Below are positions 25,374 to 32,984 of a stretch of 64,000 nt of DNA, piece by piece. A program made the position numbers and the translations under genes. Every line of letters starts with the position of its first letter. Position 1 is the first letter of the stretch. Below the pieces are notes generated by a model. The model was not told the origin of the DNA and did not search any database. It saw only the letters and a list, made by a program, of their open reading frames with translations. Source of the stretch: Methylibium petroleiphilum PM1 (GTDB lineage: Bacteria; Pseudomonadota; Gammaproteobacteria; Burkholderiales; Burkholderiaceae_C); contig NC_008826.1 of assembly GCF_000015725.1 (NCBI RefSeq), positions 1 to 64,000 of the forward strand, in the 5' to 3' direction.

Positions 25374-26783
25374 ATGAACTTGACAGATTTTCGGCACCTA
25401 CTTTTCGCTGAGCTGGAGTCCTTGATCGAACCCATCATTGTCGGGCGGGACATCCTAATCGCCAATGGCTCGGACATAGATACGACCAAAGAATTCAACG
25501 CTCTTGATGCCATAGCCGGTGATCTGCAGTTCATGGCCGTGCGAGCCATCCTTCAAGATGGCGTCTACACAGAGAGCGAGTTTAGCCTTTACCTTGAAGT
25601 ACTTGAGCTAATCAATATAACAGGAAACCAACAGATCTATGATAGCAGCGTCCATCGCTCAGTGATGGCAAAGATGCTGAAGGATTGGACTGCCGAGGGA
25701 TGTCTCCATGAGCCGTTTACTCCACAAACTCATGCGTTTATTAAGGCTTACGACTTTGTCAATTCCACGAACCATAGAGAGAAATCAAAACACATCTTCT
25801 TTAGCTTCTTGCTGATGTGCATGAAGGCAGACCGTTTCATAGGACCTGCTGAGCAGGCATTCCTGGAACGATCTAAGGAAGCACTTTGGCAAGAGATCGA
25901 GCCTGACCACGAAAGTGCGCCAGCCGTGACGACTAGACGAGAAGACCCGCGAATCAACCGAACGGGCGAAAGCGTGGACACTCTTGTCGATCAACTTAAC
26001 GCAATGGTAGGCATCGACGTTGTCAAACAAGAAGTCCAACGTCTTGTGAATTCCATCAAGGTAAACAGTCTTCGCGAGGAAAGAGGTTTGCCAACGACCA
26101 ACACCACGAACCACTTGGTGTTCTATGGCAACCCAGGCACGGGCAAAACGACGGTCGCCCGCCTACTGGGCCGGATTTTTCACGGACTGGGGGTCCTTGA
26201 ACGAGGGCACCTTGTAGAGGTCGATCGAAGCGGGCTTGTGGCAGGCTATGTCGGGCAAACTGCAATCAAAACACGGCAAACGGTTGAGACTGCGCTTGGC
26301 GGCGTCCTTTTCATCGACGAGGCCTATACGCTTGTGAAGGACGGCGCTGACTACGGCGCCGAGGCGGTGGATACCCTTCTCAAAATGATGGAGGACCATC
26401 GCAAGGAATTGGTTGTCATCGTTGCCGGATATACAGAAAAGATGGGAAGATTTCTCGCCTCCAATCCCGGCCTCAAGTCTCGCTTTACCCGCTTCATGAA
26501 CTTTGCTGATTATCGGCCGGACCAACTAACGGATATTTTGCAGATCATGGCCTCCGAAGCCGGCATGGAGCTTACCGAAGAAGCGAAAAGGAAGGCGCAC
26601 CTCGTTCTCTCCAGTGCTTATGAGATTCGGGACGAATCATTCGGCATTGGGCGGCTGGCGAGAAATCTGTTTCACGACGCCATGTCTCGCCAAGCGGACC
26701 GGCTTGTCACGATCGCGAATCTTAATGAGCAAGCTCTACAAACGTTAGAGGCCGCCGACATTCCAGAGTCCGCCTCCGCTTGA
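25374..26783 (+). CDS. CbbX/CfxQ-type AAA+ ATPase with TerB-like N-terminal domain
   Basis: This 469-residue protein has an N-terminal all-helical region (1-175) that looks TerB-like. An AAA+ domain follows, with Walker A GNPGTGKT (252-259), Walker B VLFIDEA (Asp315, Glu316), a pore-loop-like SGLVAGYVGQ and an Arg-finger region SRFTRFM. AAA+ proteins of this family remodel partner proteins, for example Rubisco activase CbbX and EccA of type VII secretion. No Rubisco or type VII genes are nearby. The start is fixed by AGGAGGAG 7 bp upstream. The gene is visibly richer in A/T and in A/T-ending codons than its neighbours, which suggests transfer. Confidence 0.88.
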   Translation: MNLTDFRHLLFAELESLIEPIIVGRDILIANGSDIDTTKEFNALDAIAGDLQFMAVRAILQDGVYTESEFSLYLEVLELINITGNQQIYDSSVHRSVMAKMLKDWTAEGCLHEPFTPQTHAFIKAYDFVNSTNHREKSKHIFFSFLLMCMKADRFIGPAEQAFLERSKEALWQEIEPDHESAPAVTTRREDPRINRTGESVDTLVDQLNAMVGIDVVKQEVQRLVNSIKVNSLREERGLPTTNTTNHLVFYGNPGTGKTTVARLLGRIFHGLGVLERGHLVEVDRSGLVAGYVGQTAIKTRQTVETALGGVLFIDEAYTLVKDGADYGAEAVDTLLKMMEDHRKELVVIVAGYTEKMGRFLASNPGLKSRFTRFMNFADYRPDQLTDILQIMASEAGMELTEEAKRKAHLVLSSAYEIRDESFGIGRLARNLFHDAMSRQADRLVTIANLNEQALQTLEAADIPESASA

Positions 26784-27411
26784 CATGTCCACATCAACAA
26801 TTTGGAGAGAAACAATTGTTTGACTCGAACCAAATCTATATTCACGTATCCGTTGCATCAACGCGGTCGTTCGATTGAAGTTGGCACGCCAGTTGAGCTC
26901 TCAATGCGACTACTCCGCAATTGAGCATGTCCTGCAACGCAACCTCGGCGTCTATCGACCCCACGTCCAGCGTGAACGCAGCCAGGCGCTCGTCCTCGTT
27001 GCAGGCCCCCTCGAAGGGCTTCTGAAGCTAGAGCTCCGGCGGCTCCGTTGCGTGGCCCTACCGCATTCGCGAATGACACCGTAGGAACCACGTTTGTGCC
27101 GGAACGAGAGCTTCTTCTCAGCCTGAGCGCCTTTGTCTGCTTACTAAGGCTCGCAGATGAGCTATGGGACCATAACGGCGGGCAGTCGACGTACATTCGA
27201 CTGACGCCAGGCGGGTATGCGCTCGCCGCGGCATATGGGATTGAAAGTCCCCGTGCCAGCCAAGGAAGCTCCGCGTCCGAGCAAACCACCTCACCGACCT
27301 CGAGCTGCAGCAGCGGCACCGGGGAAGCGGCCCAGTGGCGCCCTAGCAAGGCGCCAAAGAGACGGGGGTACGCTGTGTAGGAGGCCTCTTGAGGGACCAC
27401 AATGGCCTGGG
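26784..27411. other. Gene-poor stretch with a possible decayed gene
   Basis: Plus-strand frame 27084-27250 gives plausible coding (TFVPERELLLSLSAFVCLL through RLTPGGYALAAAYGI). A shift to another frame then gives KVPVPAKEAPRPSKPPH, a typical Pro/Ala-rich tail. This looks like a frameshifted remnant of a small gene that sat upstream of the SIR2 copy. The first 300 bases contain nothing I can support. Confidence 0.35.
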
Positions 27412-27678
27412 ATGACGACTGCCCTGAAACTCGACGCTCACGCGCTCGAAGAAGCCGCCCTGTTCCTCCGGGATGCGGACGGACTTCTCGTCGCAGCCGG
27501 CGCCGGCATGGGCGTGGACTCCGGGCTTCCAGACTTCCGAGGCAACCAGGGGTTCTGGAACGCGTATCCAGCCCTCGGAAGCGAACGCATCCAGTTCGAG
27601 GATGTAGCGTCGCCCCTTAAGTTCTACCGCCGGCCTCGGCTCGCCTGGGGCTTCTACGGGCATCGTCTGGCCCTCTGA
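27412..27678 (+). pseudogene. Truncated second copy of the SIR2-like gene
   Basis: The first 88 codons parallel the intact SIR2 gene at 21640 (MTTALKLDAHALEEAALFL, GAGMGVDSGLPDFRG), with many synonymous and some amino-acid differences. About 20 bp upstream of the ATG are also shared (CTTGAGGGACCACAATGGCC). Similarity ends abruptly after HRLAL at about 27677, where the sequence becomes the intI fragment read from the other strand. The catalytic His and zinc site are lost, so it cannot be a functional sirtuin. Confidence 0.9.
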
Positions 27679-27932
27679 GCTTGGTTCTGCGTTGCCTCCG
27701 CTACACCCTGCCGGCGTGCGAGCTCGCTTAGGAAAGCCTCCACCTCAGGCGCGCCCATCGCGGCAGGATGACGCTTGCCGTGAAAGAGGATGAAGCGACG
27801 AATCCAGTAGAGGTACGCCTTCTCTGTCCGCAAGCTGTATCGACGACGTCGCAAGGAGTCTCTGACCTGGTCCAACAGCCGCAGTCTCAGCGCCAGTTCA
27901 TCCCCCCGCAGGGGGATAGTCAGCACATGCAT
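27678..27932 (-). pseudogene. intI: Integron integrase IntI, N-terminal fragment
   Basis: The fragment reads LLDQVRDSLRRRRYSLRTEK, then AYLYWIRRFILFHGKRHPAA and EVEAFLSELA. This is the SAM-like N-terminal domain typical of integron integrases. ATG 27932 follows a GGAGGTGG site. Coding breaks off after about 85 residues (TQNQA) at the junction with the truncated SIR2 copy. The whole catalytic domain with the RHRY tetrad is missing. It is oriented away from the attC array, as in normal integrons. Confidence 0.88.
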
Positions 27933-28286
27933 AGCCACCTCCAATGGATCGTGACAGTTCCTCGGCGGGGATTGAAGCTGTAGACTAAGTCCTTGATATG
28001 ACGAAACTTTTCACACGGGACCCGTACAACGTCGCCGAAAACTGCGACAGTTCGGCCGTCTAATCCGTGTTAAGCGCAAGCGAATACCGTTCATGCACAT
28101 AGGCTCGCAGTTCTCCGCCGTGCAAGGCCGCCATTTCGTGCAGGAGGTTCTACCAGGCTGTCCGTCCTTCGGCGGCCAGCGCACCGCCGGAGCGATGCGT
28201 AGCTTCGCGCGCCGCTACTTGCCGCAGCCGCCGCACGAACCGTTGGTTCCCTTAGGCCAGCCAAGCGCCCGCATGCCGTCGCTCGC
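27933..28286 (+). promoter_or_regulatory. Presumed attI region between intI fragment and first attC
   Basis: By layout this 354-bp segment should hold the intI promoter, the attI site and the cassette promoter. A GTTRRRY-type core, GTTAAGC, occurs near 28068-28074 and is a candidate attI crossover site. Downstream to 28286 there is either attI flank or a very short cassette without a recognisable gene. This assignment rests on position and should be treated as inference. Confidence 0.45.
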
Positions 28287-28364
28287 GCCTAACCCGTCAG
28301 TCAAGCGGACGGCCTGCGGCTGGCTTCGCCAGCCTCCGTCCGCCGCTTACTTCTACCGTTAGGC
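28287..28364 (+). repeat. attC site 1 (integron recombination site, 78 bp)
   Basis: It begins with the inverse core GCCTAAC (28287-28293) and ends with the core GTTAGGC (28358-28364). Between them is an imperfect palindrome (AAGCGGACGGC... GTCCGCCGCTT), as required for single-strand folding of attC. Confidence 0.9.
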
Positions 28365-28380
28365 GTAGCTGGGCCCCACC

Positions 28381-29043
28381 ATGCCAACTCGCGAGAGACT
28401 CGAAGGTTTGCTTCCTATCGGCAGCCAGGTTTTGTCCGGAGGAAATCGCACTTCGTTTCGGATAGTCAAGTACAACCAACGTGGTGTGCAAATCGCCTCA
28501 ACGTCATCACGAAAGACTGCCCTGCTGCGGTATGCCAAGCTCGATCTCGTACTGAACAACTTCCACCTTGTCGATCCGGAGCGCATTCAGGACTCCATCA
28601 TGGAGCTGATGAAGCAACATGGAGTTCGCTGGACCCAGAACGAAACGTTCCTCTATGGGCTCGCGCGGGAACACCGTACTCGCACAGCAATGCCCGACTT
28701 GCTAGAGCTACACGCCGAGTTCGAGCGCCAAGTTAATGAGTGCGCTCAGATGAGTTCCGCTGAGCGGCGCAATATGTTCGAGACAGGCCAGGCAAAGCCC
28801 GAGAGAGTCATAGTACAAACCACCGTATTTATGCGCAACCCCGCAGTTGCCGCGGAGGTCCTATTGCGCGCGAACGGTCACTGCGAGTTGTGTCGGCAGT
28901 CCGCCCCATTCAAGAGACGAAAGGACGGAACACCATACCTTGAAGTGCATCATCGAAAGCCACTTTCGGACGGCGGCAATGACACTGTTCAGAACGCCAT
29001 CGCGTTGTGCCCAAACTGCCATCGCCGTGCGCACTACGCCTAA
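28381..29043 (+). CDS. HNH endonuclease (integron cassette 1)
   Basis: This 220-residue cassette-encoded protein has a helical N-terminal region of about 155 residues. The C-terminal HNH module with structural zinc cysteines follows: Cys168-Cys171, the catalytic-type VHH at 189-191, a conserved Asn (191-210 region) and CPNCH at 210-214. It resembles restriction or McrA-type HNH nucleases and could be a defence cassette. The stop TAA lies inside the inverse core of attC 2 (GCCTAAC), a common cassette design. It starts 17 bp after attC 1. Confidence 0.88.
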   Translation: MPTRERLEGLLPIGSQVLSGGNRTSFRIVKYNQRGVQIASTSSRKTALLRYAKLDLVLNNFHLVDPERIQDSIMELMKQHGVRWTQNETFLYGLAREHRTRTAMPDLLELHAEFERQVNECAQMSSAERRNMFETGQAKPERVIVQTTVFMRNPAVAAEVLLRANGHCELCRQSAPFKRRKDGTPYLEVHHRKPLSDGGNDTVQNAIALCPNCHRRAHYA

Positions 29044-29115
29044 CCCCTCCATCGAGCGGACGCCCAACAGTCGGCTTCGCCGCCTGTCGGTCGCCGCTCA
29101 TGTCGAACGTTAGGC
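29038..29115 (+). repeat. attC site 2 (78 bp)
   Basis: The inverse core GCCTAAC is at 29038-29044 and the core GTTAGGC at 29109-29115. Between them GAGCGGACGCC and the GGTCGCCGCTC-type arm pair. Length and sequence are close to attC 1, indicating cassettes of one source family. Confidence 0.92.
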
Positions 29116-29126
29116 CCCACAAATCC

Positions 29127-29561
29127 ATGCTTCTCATCGCTCAGGCCATCGGCGCTGGATTGCTGATTGCAGTGAGTTCCGCCGTGGTGCTGCTGTGGCT
29201 TCTGCTCCTTGCCATGTCGTATCGCGCGAGCGGTCTCATGCCTTGGGTTGCGGCGGGGGTAGTTCTTTATGGCCTTGCCTTTATCGCAGTGGCCGCCGTA
29301 GCTGGAGTGCCAGGCATTCTGTGGGCAAAGCACATAGCAAGTGCTGTCCCGCCTTCGTGGCGGCGAGTTACGAAAGTCGCTGAACGCACCGGCACCTCTG
29401 TCCTTCTATGTGGCCTCGGCGTTGCGCTCGCAGTTCTTGTCGGTGAACAGTTTCGCCCGAAGAATCCTACCGACGGCTGCGTAAGCTGGCGCAGCGCCGC
29501 AGCCTCCGCTGCGCTGGCGGCTGGGGGAAGGCCGGGCGTAGATTGCCCGGTACAAAAATAG
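29127..29561 (+). CDS. Small membrane protein (integron cassette 2), 144 aa
   Basis: The ATG at 29127 lies 12 bp after attC 2. The protein has three hydrophobic segments (AIGAGLLIAVSSAVVLLWLLLL, WVAAGVVLYGLAFIAVAAVA, TSVLLCGLGVALAVLVG) and a polar tail. No family was recognised. Unknown membrane proteins of this size are common in integron cassettes. A 13-G run follows the stop. Confidence 0.7.
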   Translation: MLLIAQAIGAGLLIAVSSAVVLLWLLLLAMSYRASGLMPWVAAGVVLYGLAFIAVAAVAGVPGILWAKHIASAVPPSWRRVTKVAERTGTSVLLCGLGVALAVLVGEQFRPKNPTDGCVSWRSAAASAALAAGGRPGVDCPVQK

Positions 29562-29562
29562 C

Positions 29563-29575
29563 GGGGGGGGGGGGG
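29563..29575 (+). repeat. Homopolymer of 13 G
   Basis: An uninterrupted G13 lies between the cassette 2 stop codon and attC 3. Such tracts are prone to slippage. It is outside any gene, so it cannot switch a reading frame here, and its length may also be uncertain from sequencing. Confidence 0.8.
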
Positions 29576-29586
29576 CAGCCGGTGTG

Positions 29587-29664
29587 GCCTAACCCTTCCA
29601 TCGAGGGGACGTCTTACAGCCGGCTTCGCCGTCTGCAAGCCGCCCCTCATGTCAAACGTTAGAC
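29587..29664 (+). repeat. attC site 3 (78 bp)
   Basis: The inverse core GCCTAAC is at 29587-29593 and the core GTTAGAC at 29658-29664. The internal palindrome resembles attC 2, with GAGGGGACGTC against the CGCCCCTC arm. Confidence 0.9.
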
Positions 29665-29667
29665 AAC

Positions 29668-30078
29668 ATGCTTCCACGTAAGGTATTCATCGCCGAGGCG
29701 CTTGTCCTCGTACTGCCCGCCATCCTCTTCCTCGCCATTACGCTACCCGAAGTCTTGCGGGTGACGTCCCTGGTTCTCCGCCTCCGTGAAACGTCTCATC
29801 CTGAGATGAGCCTGCTCCAAGCTTTGTCCGGCGTCCTTCAGTGGACGGCCGGAGCGTATGCCATCTCTGTGCTCGCATGGTTGGCAGTCAAAACTGCGCA
29901 GCGCCGCTCGTTCAAGTTCGGTTCTATCTTCTGGCTTGGCGTCGCCGCAGGGGCCGCAAGCACTGTGCTCATGTATGCACCGTTCGGCCCTTATGCGACT
30001 GCCGCCGTTGCAGGACCATCCGCTCTTCTAGCGGCACATTCCGTCTATCTCCAATCCCGGAGCGCTCATGCGGCCTAA
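29668..30078 (+). CDS. Small membrane protein (integron cassette 3), 136 aa
   Basis: The ATG is 4 bp after attC 3. There are four hydrophobic segments: ALVLVLPAILFLAITL, VLQWTAGAYAISVLAWLAV, SIFWLGVAAGAASTVLM and TAAVAGPSALLAAHSV. No family was recognised. The TAA stop falls inside the GCCTAAC core of attC 4, as in cassette 1. Confidence 0.7.
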   Translation: MLPRKVFIAEALVLVLPAILFLAITLPEVLRVTSLVLRLRETSHPEMSLLQALSGVLQWTAGAYAISVLAWLAVKTAQRRSFKFGSIFWLGVAAGAASTVLMYAPFGPYATAAVAGPSALLAAHSVYLQSRSAHAA

Positions 30079-30144
30079 CCCCTCCATCGAGCGGACAGCC
30101 GAAGGGCTGCGCCCTTTGGCTGCCGCTCATGTCAAACGGTAGGC
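30073..30144 (+). repeat. attC site 4 (72 bp, degenerate core)
   Basis: The inverse core GCCTAAC is at 30073-30079. The other end reads GGTAGGC (30138-30144) instead of GTTRRRY, so the crossover core is mutated. The palindromic middle is intact (GAGCGGACAGCC pairing with GGCTGCCGCTC). This is the last recognisable attC, and no further site follows to the right. Confidence 0.8.
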
Positions 30145-30358
30145 TGCTAACAAATACAGCCTCCTATGAAGACTGTGAGCGGTCGGTGCTCGCCACCTCA
30201 GTTCCAAGTATTGGCCTCTGTCGCATACGTGTCCTACAAGATCGGGCACCTGGAGGCAAGTCGCGAGGGCCTGCGAAATCTTGCATTCGTATCTCTTTGG
30301 TCAGTGCGGCCTTCTGCTCAGGTAATCTGGGTGACGGTGCCTAATCTAGGGCACCGGA
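30145..30358. other. Stretch after last attC without a supported gene
   Basis: An open frame from 30166 (MKTVSGRCSPPQFQV) runs through here but becomes Arg-rich. It may be the start of a former cassette whose 3' part and attC were lost. Confidence 0.35.
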
Positions 30359-30970
30359 ATGAGTCTGCAGGCTCCAATTCTCGTTTTCACCTTCGGTGCT
30401 CTGCTGGGTGTCGCTGTGTACCCAGCCATGGCCGCCGCGCAGTGGTGCGCGTCGAGGGCAGTCCGCCGCGGTATGTGGCTGCACTTGATCGTGACGATGA
30501 GCCCGTGGTTCCTCGCCATGGCCGCTTGGCTTGAGCTCCTTGATGCGGTGCTGCTGCCCCTCATCCCGTACGCCACTCGTCGTAAGGAGGGACTGGCTCA
30601 TTCGGTCTACCTATGTGCTGAAGATCGACAGGTGCATCGCGATGTCTTCATGCGAGATGTACGAGGTGAACTTCCTGCTTTCAGCCACGTTGGCCTCGTA
30701 GAAGCGCCGCGGCGCGACGAGCACTGTCTCCCAGATCTGGTAGATGCCGTCGTCGAGCTCACCTCGCGTGCGCCTGTGGCCTCGTGGACGGCTACGACCA
30801 TCGCCGGCGCCCCAGCCGACATCGAGCTCGTCAGCAAGTCCCCGAAGTCGTGGACGGCGAAGGCGCCCCGCGGCCTGGAGACCCGTATCTCCGTGACCGC
30901 CAACCCTGCCGAGGAGCTTCAGAAGCCGGCCATCGTCGACTTCATCTGCGTGGATGGTGGCACGCTCTAG
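30359..30970 (+). CDS. Chimeric open frame with N-terminal membrane segment
   Basis: Residues 1-80 look like a genuine small membrane protein (ILVFTFGALLGVAVYPAMAA and MWLHLIVTMSPWFLAMAAWLELL). From about 30605 the frame crosses the antisense of the nuclease remnant at 30611-30745, so that part is not native coding. The last 60 residues (ADIELVSKSPKSW, EELQKPAIVDFICVDGGTL) look coding again. I read this as a join of unrelated pieces and not as a functional gene. Confidence 0.3.
   Translation: MSLQAPILVFTFGALLGVAVYPAMAAAQWCASRAVRRGMWLHLIVTMSPWFLAMAAWLELLDAVLLPLIPYATRRKEGLAHSVYLCAEDRQVHRDVFMRDVRGELPAFSHVGLVEAPRRDEHCLPDLVDAVVELTSRAPVASWTATTIAGAPADIELVSKSPKSWTAKAPRGLETRISVTANPAEELQKPAIVDFICVDGGTL
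30611..30745 (-). pseudogene. Short relative of the PD-(D/E)XK nuclease C-terminus
   Basis: The minus strand reads GIYQIWETVLVAPRRFYEAN and ends SRKFTSYISHEDIAMHLSIF before a TAG stop at 30611-30613. This parallels the end of the remnant at 24610-24970 (YQVWEMVLVAPRRFYEADL, RKFTSYVS). Only about 45 codons remain. Confidence 0.7.
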
Positions 30971-31128
30971 GCGTGGCGCGTGGTGTGTGTAGCGTCAAGC
31001 TAATGCGCGGCGCAAGGGCCGGCGAGTCACCGGCCGCGGCCGCGTGAAGTGGCCGCGAGCAGATGGCTAGATTGCTCAGTGCCTCGCCATTCTCGCCCGG
31101 CACCGCCGCGTGCCAGGCGCGGAAGGCT

Positions 31129-31437
31129 TCAGTTCCGGTCGCTGCGCGGCGCGCGCGATGTGTCCGTCCTGTCCGTCGTGCCGGGGGCGCCTCGGTCGGT
31201 GTTTCTCACGCCGGGCGCATTGCGAACGTTGGTGTTGTGGTCTACGTCTACGTCCACCGCACCGCGCGCGTTTTTCCCGACGTCGACGTCGACGCCTGGC
31301 ACCCCGCGGTTCATCTCTTGCTGGGTGGTCGTCGTTCCGGTCGTCGTTGCTGCGGTGCCGCGGTCGTTTGTCTGCGCGATAGCTGGTACGCAAGCCGCAG
31401 CAAACGCCATGGTCGCAAGTGTCAGGGCGGTTCTCAT
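31129..31437 (-). CDS. Small secreted low-complexity protein, 102 aa
   Basis: A clear signal peptide (MRTALTLATMAFAAACVPAIAQ) is followed by a Thr/Asp/Asn/Gly-rich mature part (TAATTTGTTTTQQ, VDVDVGKNARGAVDVDVD). It is probably a disordered periplasmic or secreted protein. ATG 31437 is chosen because it starts the signal peptide. The longer upstream frame is not coding-like. Confidence 0.65.
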   Translation of the reverse strand: MRTALTLATMAFAAACVPAIAQTNDRGTAATTTGTTTTQQEMNRGVPGVDVDVGKNARGAVDVDVDHNTNVRNAPGVRNTDRGAPGTTDRTDTSRAPRSDRN

Positions 31438-31535
31438 AGCTTCTCCTTCAGGTGATGGGATAGCCACGCGCTGCTTATGGCAGCACGCGATTGCGCTGAG
31501 CAAGAGGTATACCCGCAACACGGACCCGGACTGCA

Positions 31536-32432
31536 TCACGTCGCCGGTCTCGCCTCCTTCTTGAAGACTTGGTCGAAGTGCCAGCCAACGAAGTCCCGGA
31601 GGACTTTGTGCTCAGATCGCACCGGCTCTAAGGCCAGAGCACCGTGGTGCCGCAGCAGGACCTCTTCGAACCGCGAGGTCCCATGGACCTGCTCCGAGAC
31701 CAAGATGCGCCGGTCGGCACCGATGTGGAAGGCTCCGAGGTCGAAGAGCTTGTGGTGCAGGCTGCACAGGGCCACGCCGTTGTGCACGGCGTCCGGGCCA
31801 CGCGCCTGGTGCCACTTCACGTGCGCGGCTTCCAGGCCTACCGTGATGGAGCCGATGCGAAGATCGAGCTCGCAGACGGCGCATCGGTACTGGTAGGCCT
31901 GCAGCACGGCATTGCGGAAGTTGGGGTCGCGGCGCCGGCGGGTCGTCGACTCGGTCTCTTCCGAGACCTCTAGCCCCACGGCAGCGAGGATGTCCTCGTG
32001 GAGGGTCTCGGGGAAGTGGGCGTCGAGCACGCGCTGGGCGACGCGGCCGATGAGGGCCGGCCGGCGCTCGAGCTCTTCGGCGACGTCCGCAAAAAAGTGG
32101 CCGCGGGCGCCGGCCGCGCGCAGCTCTGACTTCAGCGGGTCGCTGTTGGACTGGCGCGTGCGCATTTCCTGGTCCGCCTCGACCACCCATAGCCCGTCGT
32201 TCTGCAAGCGCCAGAACGGGTACTCCGGATGCACCGCCTTCGCGGCCGGACCGAATTCACGGATGAGCTCGCCGAGCTTCTGCTCGCACTCGGCAAACCG
32301 CATCTCCCGAGCGCCCCTTTGCCAGCTTGCTAGAGCCAGCAGGATCAGCAGCGGCTTGTGCGGAGCGCGCTTGTCGCCGTTGCGCCAGACGTTGAGCTGC
32401 TCGAAGCGCGCCTCGATTGGATCCGTCCCCAT
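31536..32432 (-). CDS. Probable phosphorothioate-DNA-dependent HNH restriction endonuclease
   Basis: This 298-residue protein starts at 32432 (MGTDPIEARFEQLNVWRNGD). The N-terminal domain with APHKPLLILLALASW and YPFWRLQNDGLWVV matches the layout of sulfur-binding domains in type IV enzymes such as SprMcrA and ScoMcrA. The C-terminal HNH domain has Cys184/Cys187, His204 in AAHVKWH, Asn218 and CSLHH (Cys223, His226, His227). Such enzymes cut DNA carrying phosphorothioate linkages. No dnd modification genes are in the window, consistent with a purely restrictive type IV role. Frameshifted C-terminal relatives lie at 21385 and 24480. Confidence 0.82.
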   Translation of the reverse strand: MGTDPIEARFEQLNVWRNGDKRAPHKPLLILLALASWQRGAREMRFAECEQKLGELIREFGPAAKAVHPEYPFWRLQNDGLWVVEADQEMRTRQSNSDPLKSELRAAGARGHFFADVAEELERRPALIGRVAQRVLDAHFPETLHEDILAAVGLEVSEETESTTRRRRDPNFRNAVLQAYQYRCAVCELDLRIGSITVGLEAAHVKWHQARGPDAVHNGVALCSLHHKLFDLGAFHIGADRRILVSEQVHGTSRFEEVLLRHHGALALEPVRSEHKVLRDFVGWHFDQVFKKEARPAT

Positions 32433-32694
32433 GCCCCGACCTGGTCGTTGTCGCGCGAGCGTACCAGCGCCGTACCGGCCTCGCCGTCGCAACCTGAGGC
32501 ACTTGTTGCGCCTTGAGGCCCCCCACGCGGGTGGCGCTCCAGCGTCCCGAAGCGCGGTGTGCCGATAGAGGCGCGCGCGCCGCGTAGCCCACCTTGGCCG
32601 TTTCGTCGAGCAACGCGGTCTCGGCGGCCAGGCCGATGAACTGACACACCCGGCCGGTAGCTTCCACGTCACACCATTTCAGGAGAACCGACAG

Positions 32695-32934
32695 ATGGCC
32701 AAGGCGCCAGTTCGCTCGTTCACCGTTCTCGCAGTCGCCGCAGTTGCAGCGGTGGCCAGCGCCATGCATCCGGCGGCCGATACGGACGACCGAGTTCAGC
32801 CTCAGGAGACCGCCGCGAGCAGCCAGCACCTTGGCCACTGGGCCGATTACGGGCGGCCGAACCTCTGTGCCGAGGCTGCGCCCCAAGCATCGGCGCCAGC
32901 AGCCTCCGCTGCGGACCCCTCGATCTGCCTCTGA
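32695..32934 (+). CDS. Small exported peptide, 79 aa
   Basis: The N-terminus is a plausible signal sequence (VRSFTVLAVAAVAAVASAM), followed by a polar Ala/Pro/Gln-rich mature part with two cysteines. An AGGAG site lies 11-15 bp upstream of the ATG. No family was recognised. Confidence 0.5.
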   Translation: MAKAPVRSFTVLAVAAVAAVASAMHPAADTDDRVQPQETAASSQHLGHWADYGRPNLCAEAAPQASAPAASAADPSICL

Positions 32935-32984
32935 CTTCGGACCGAATCGTCGCGATGTCGACGTGACGGCGATGCCGACCTCCG

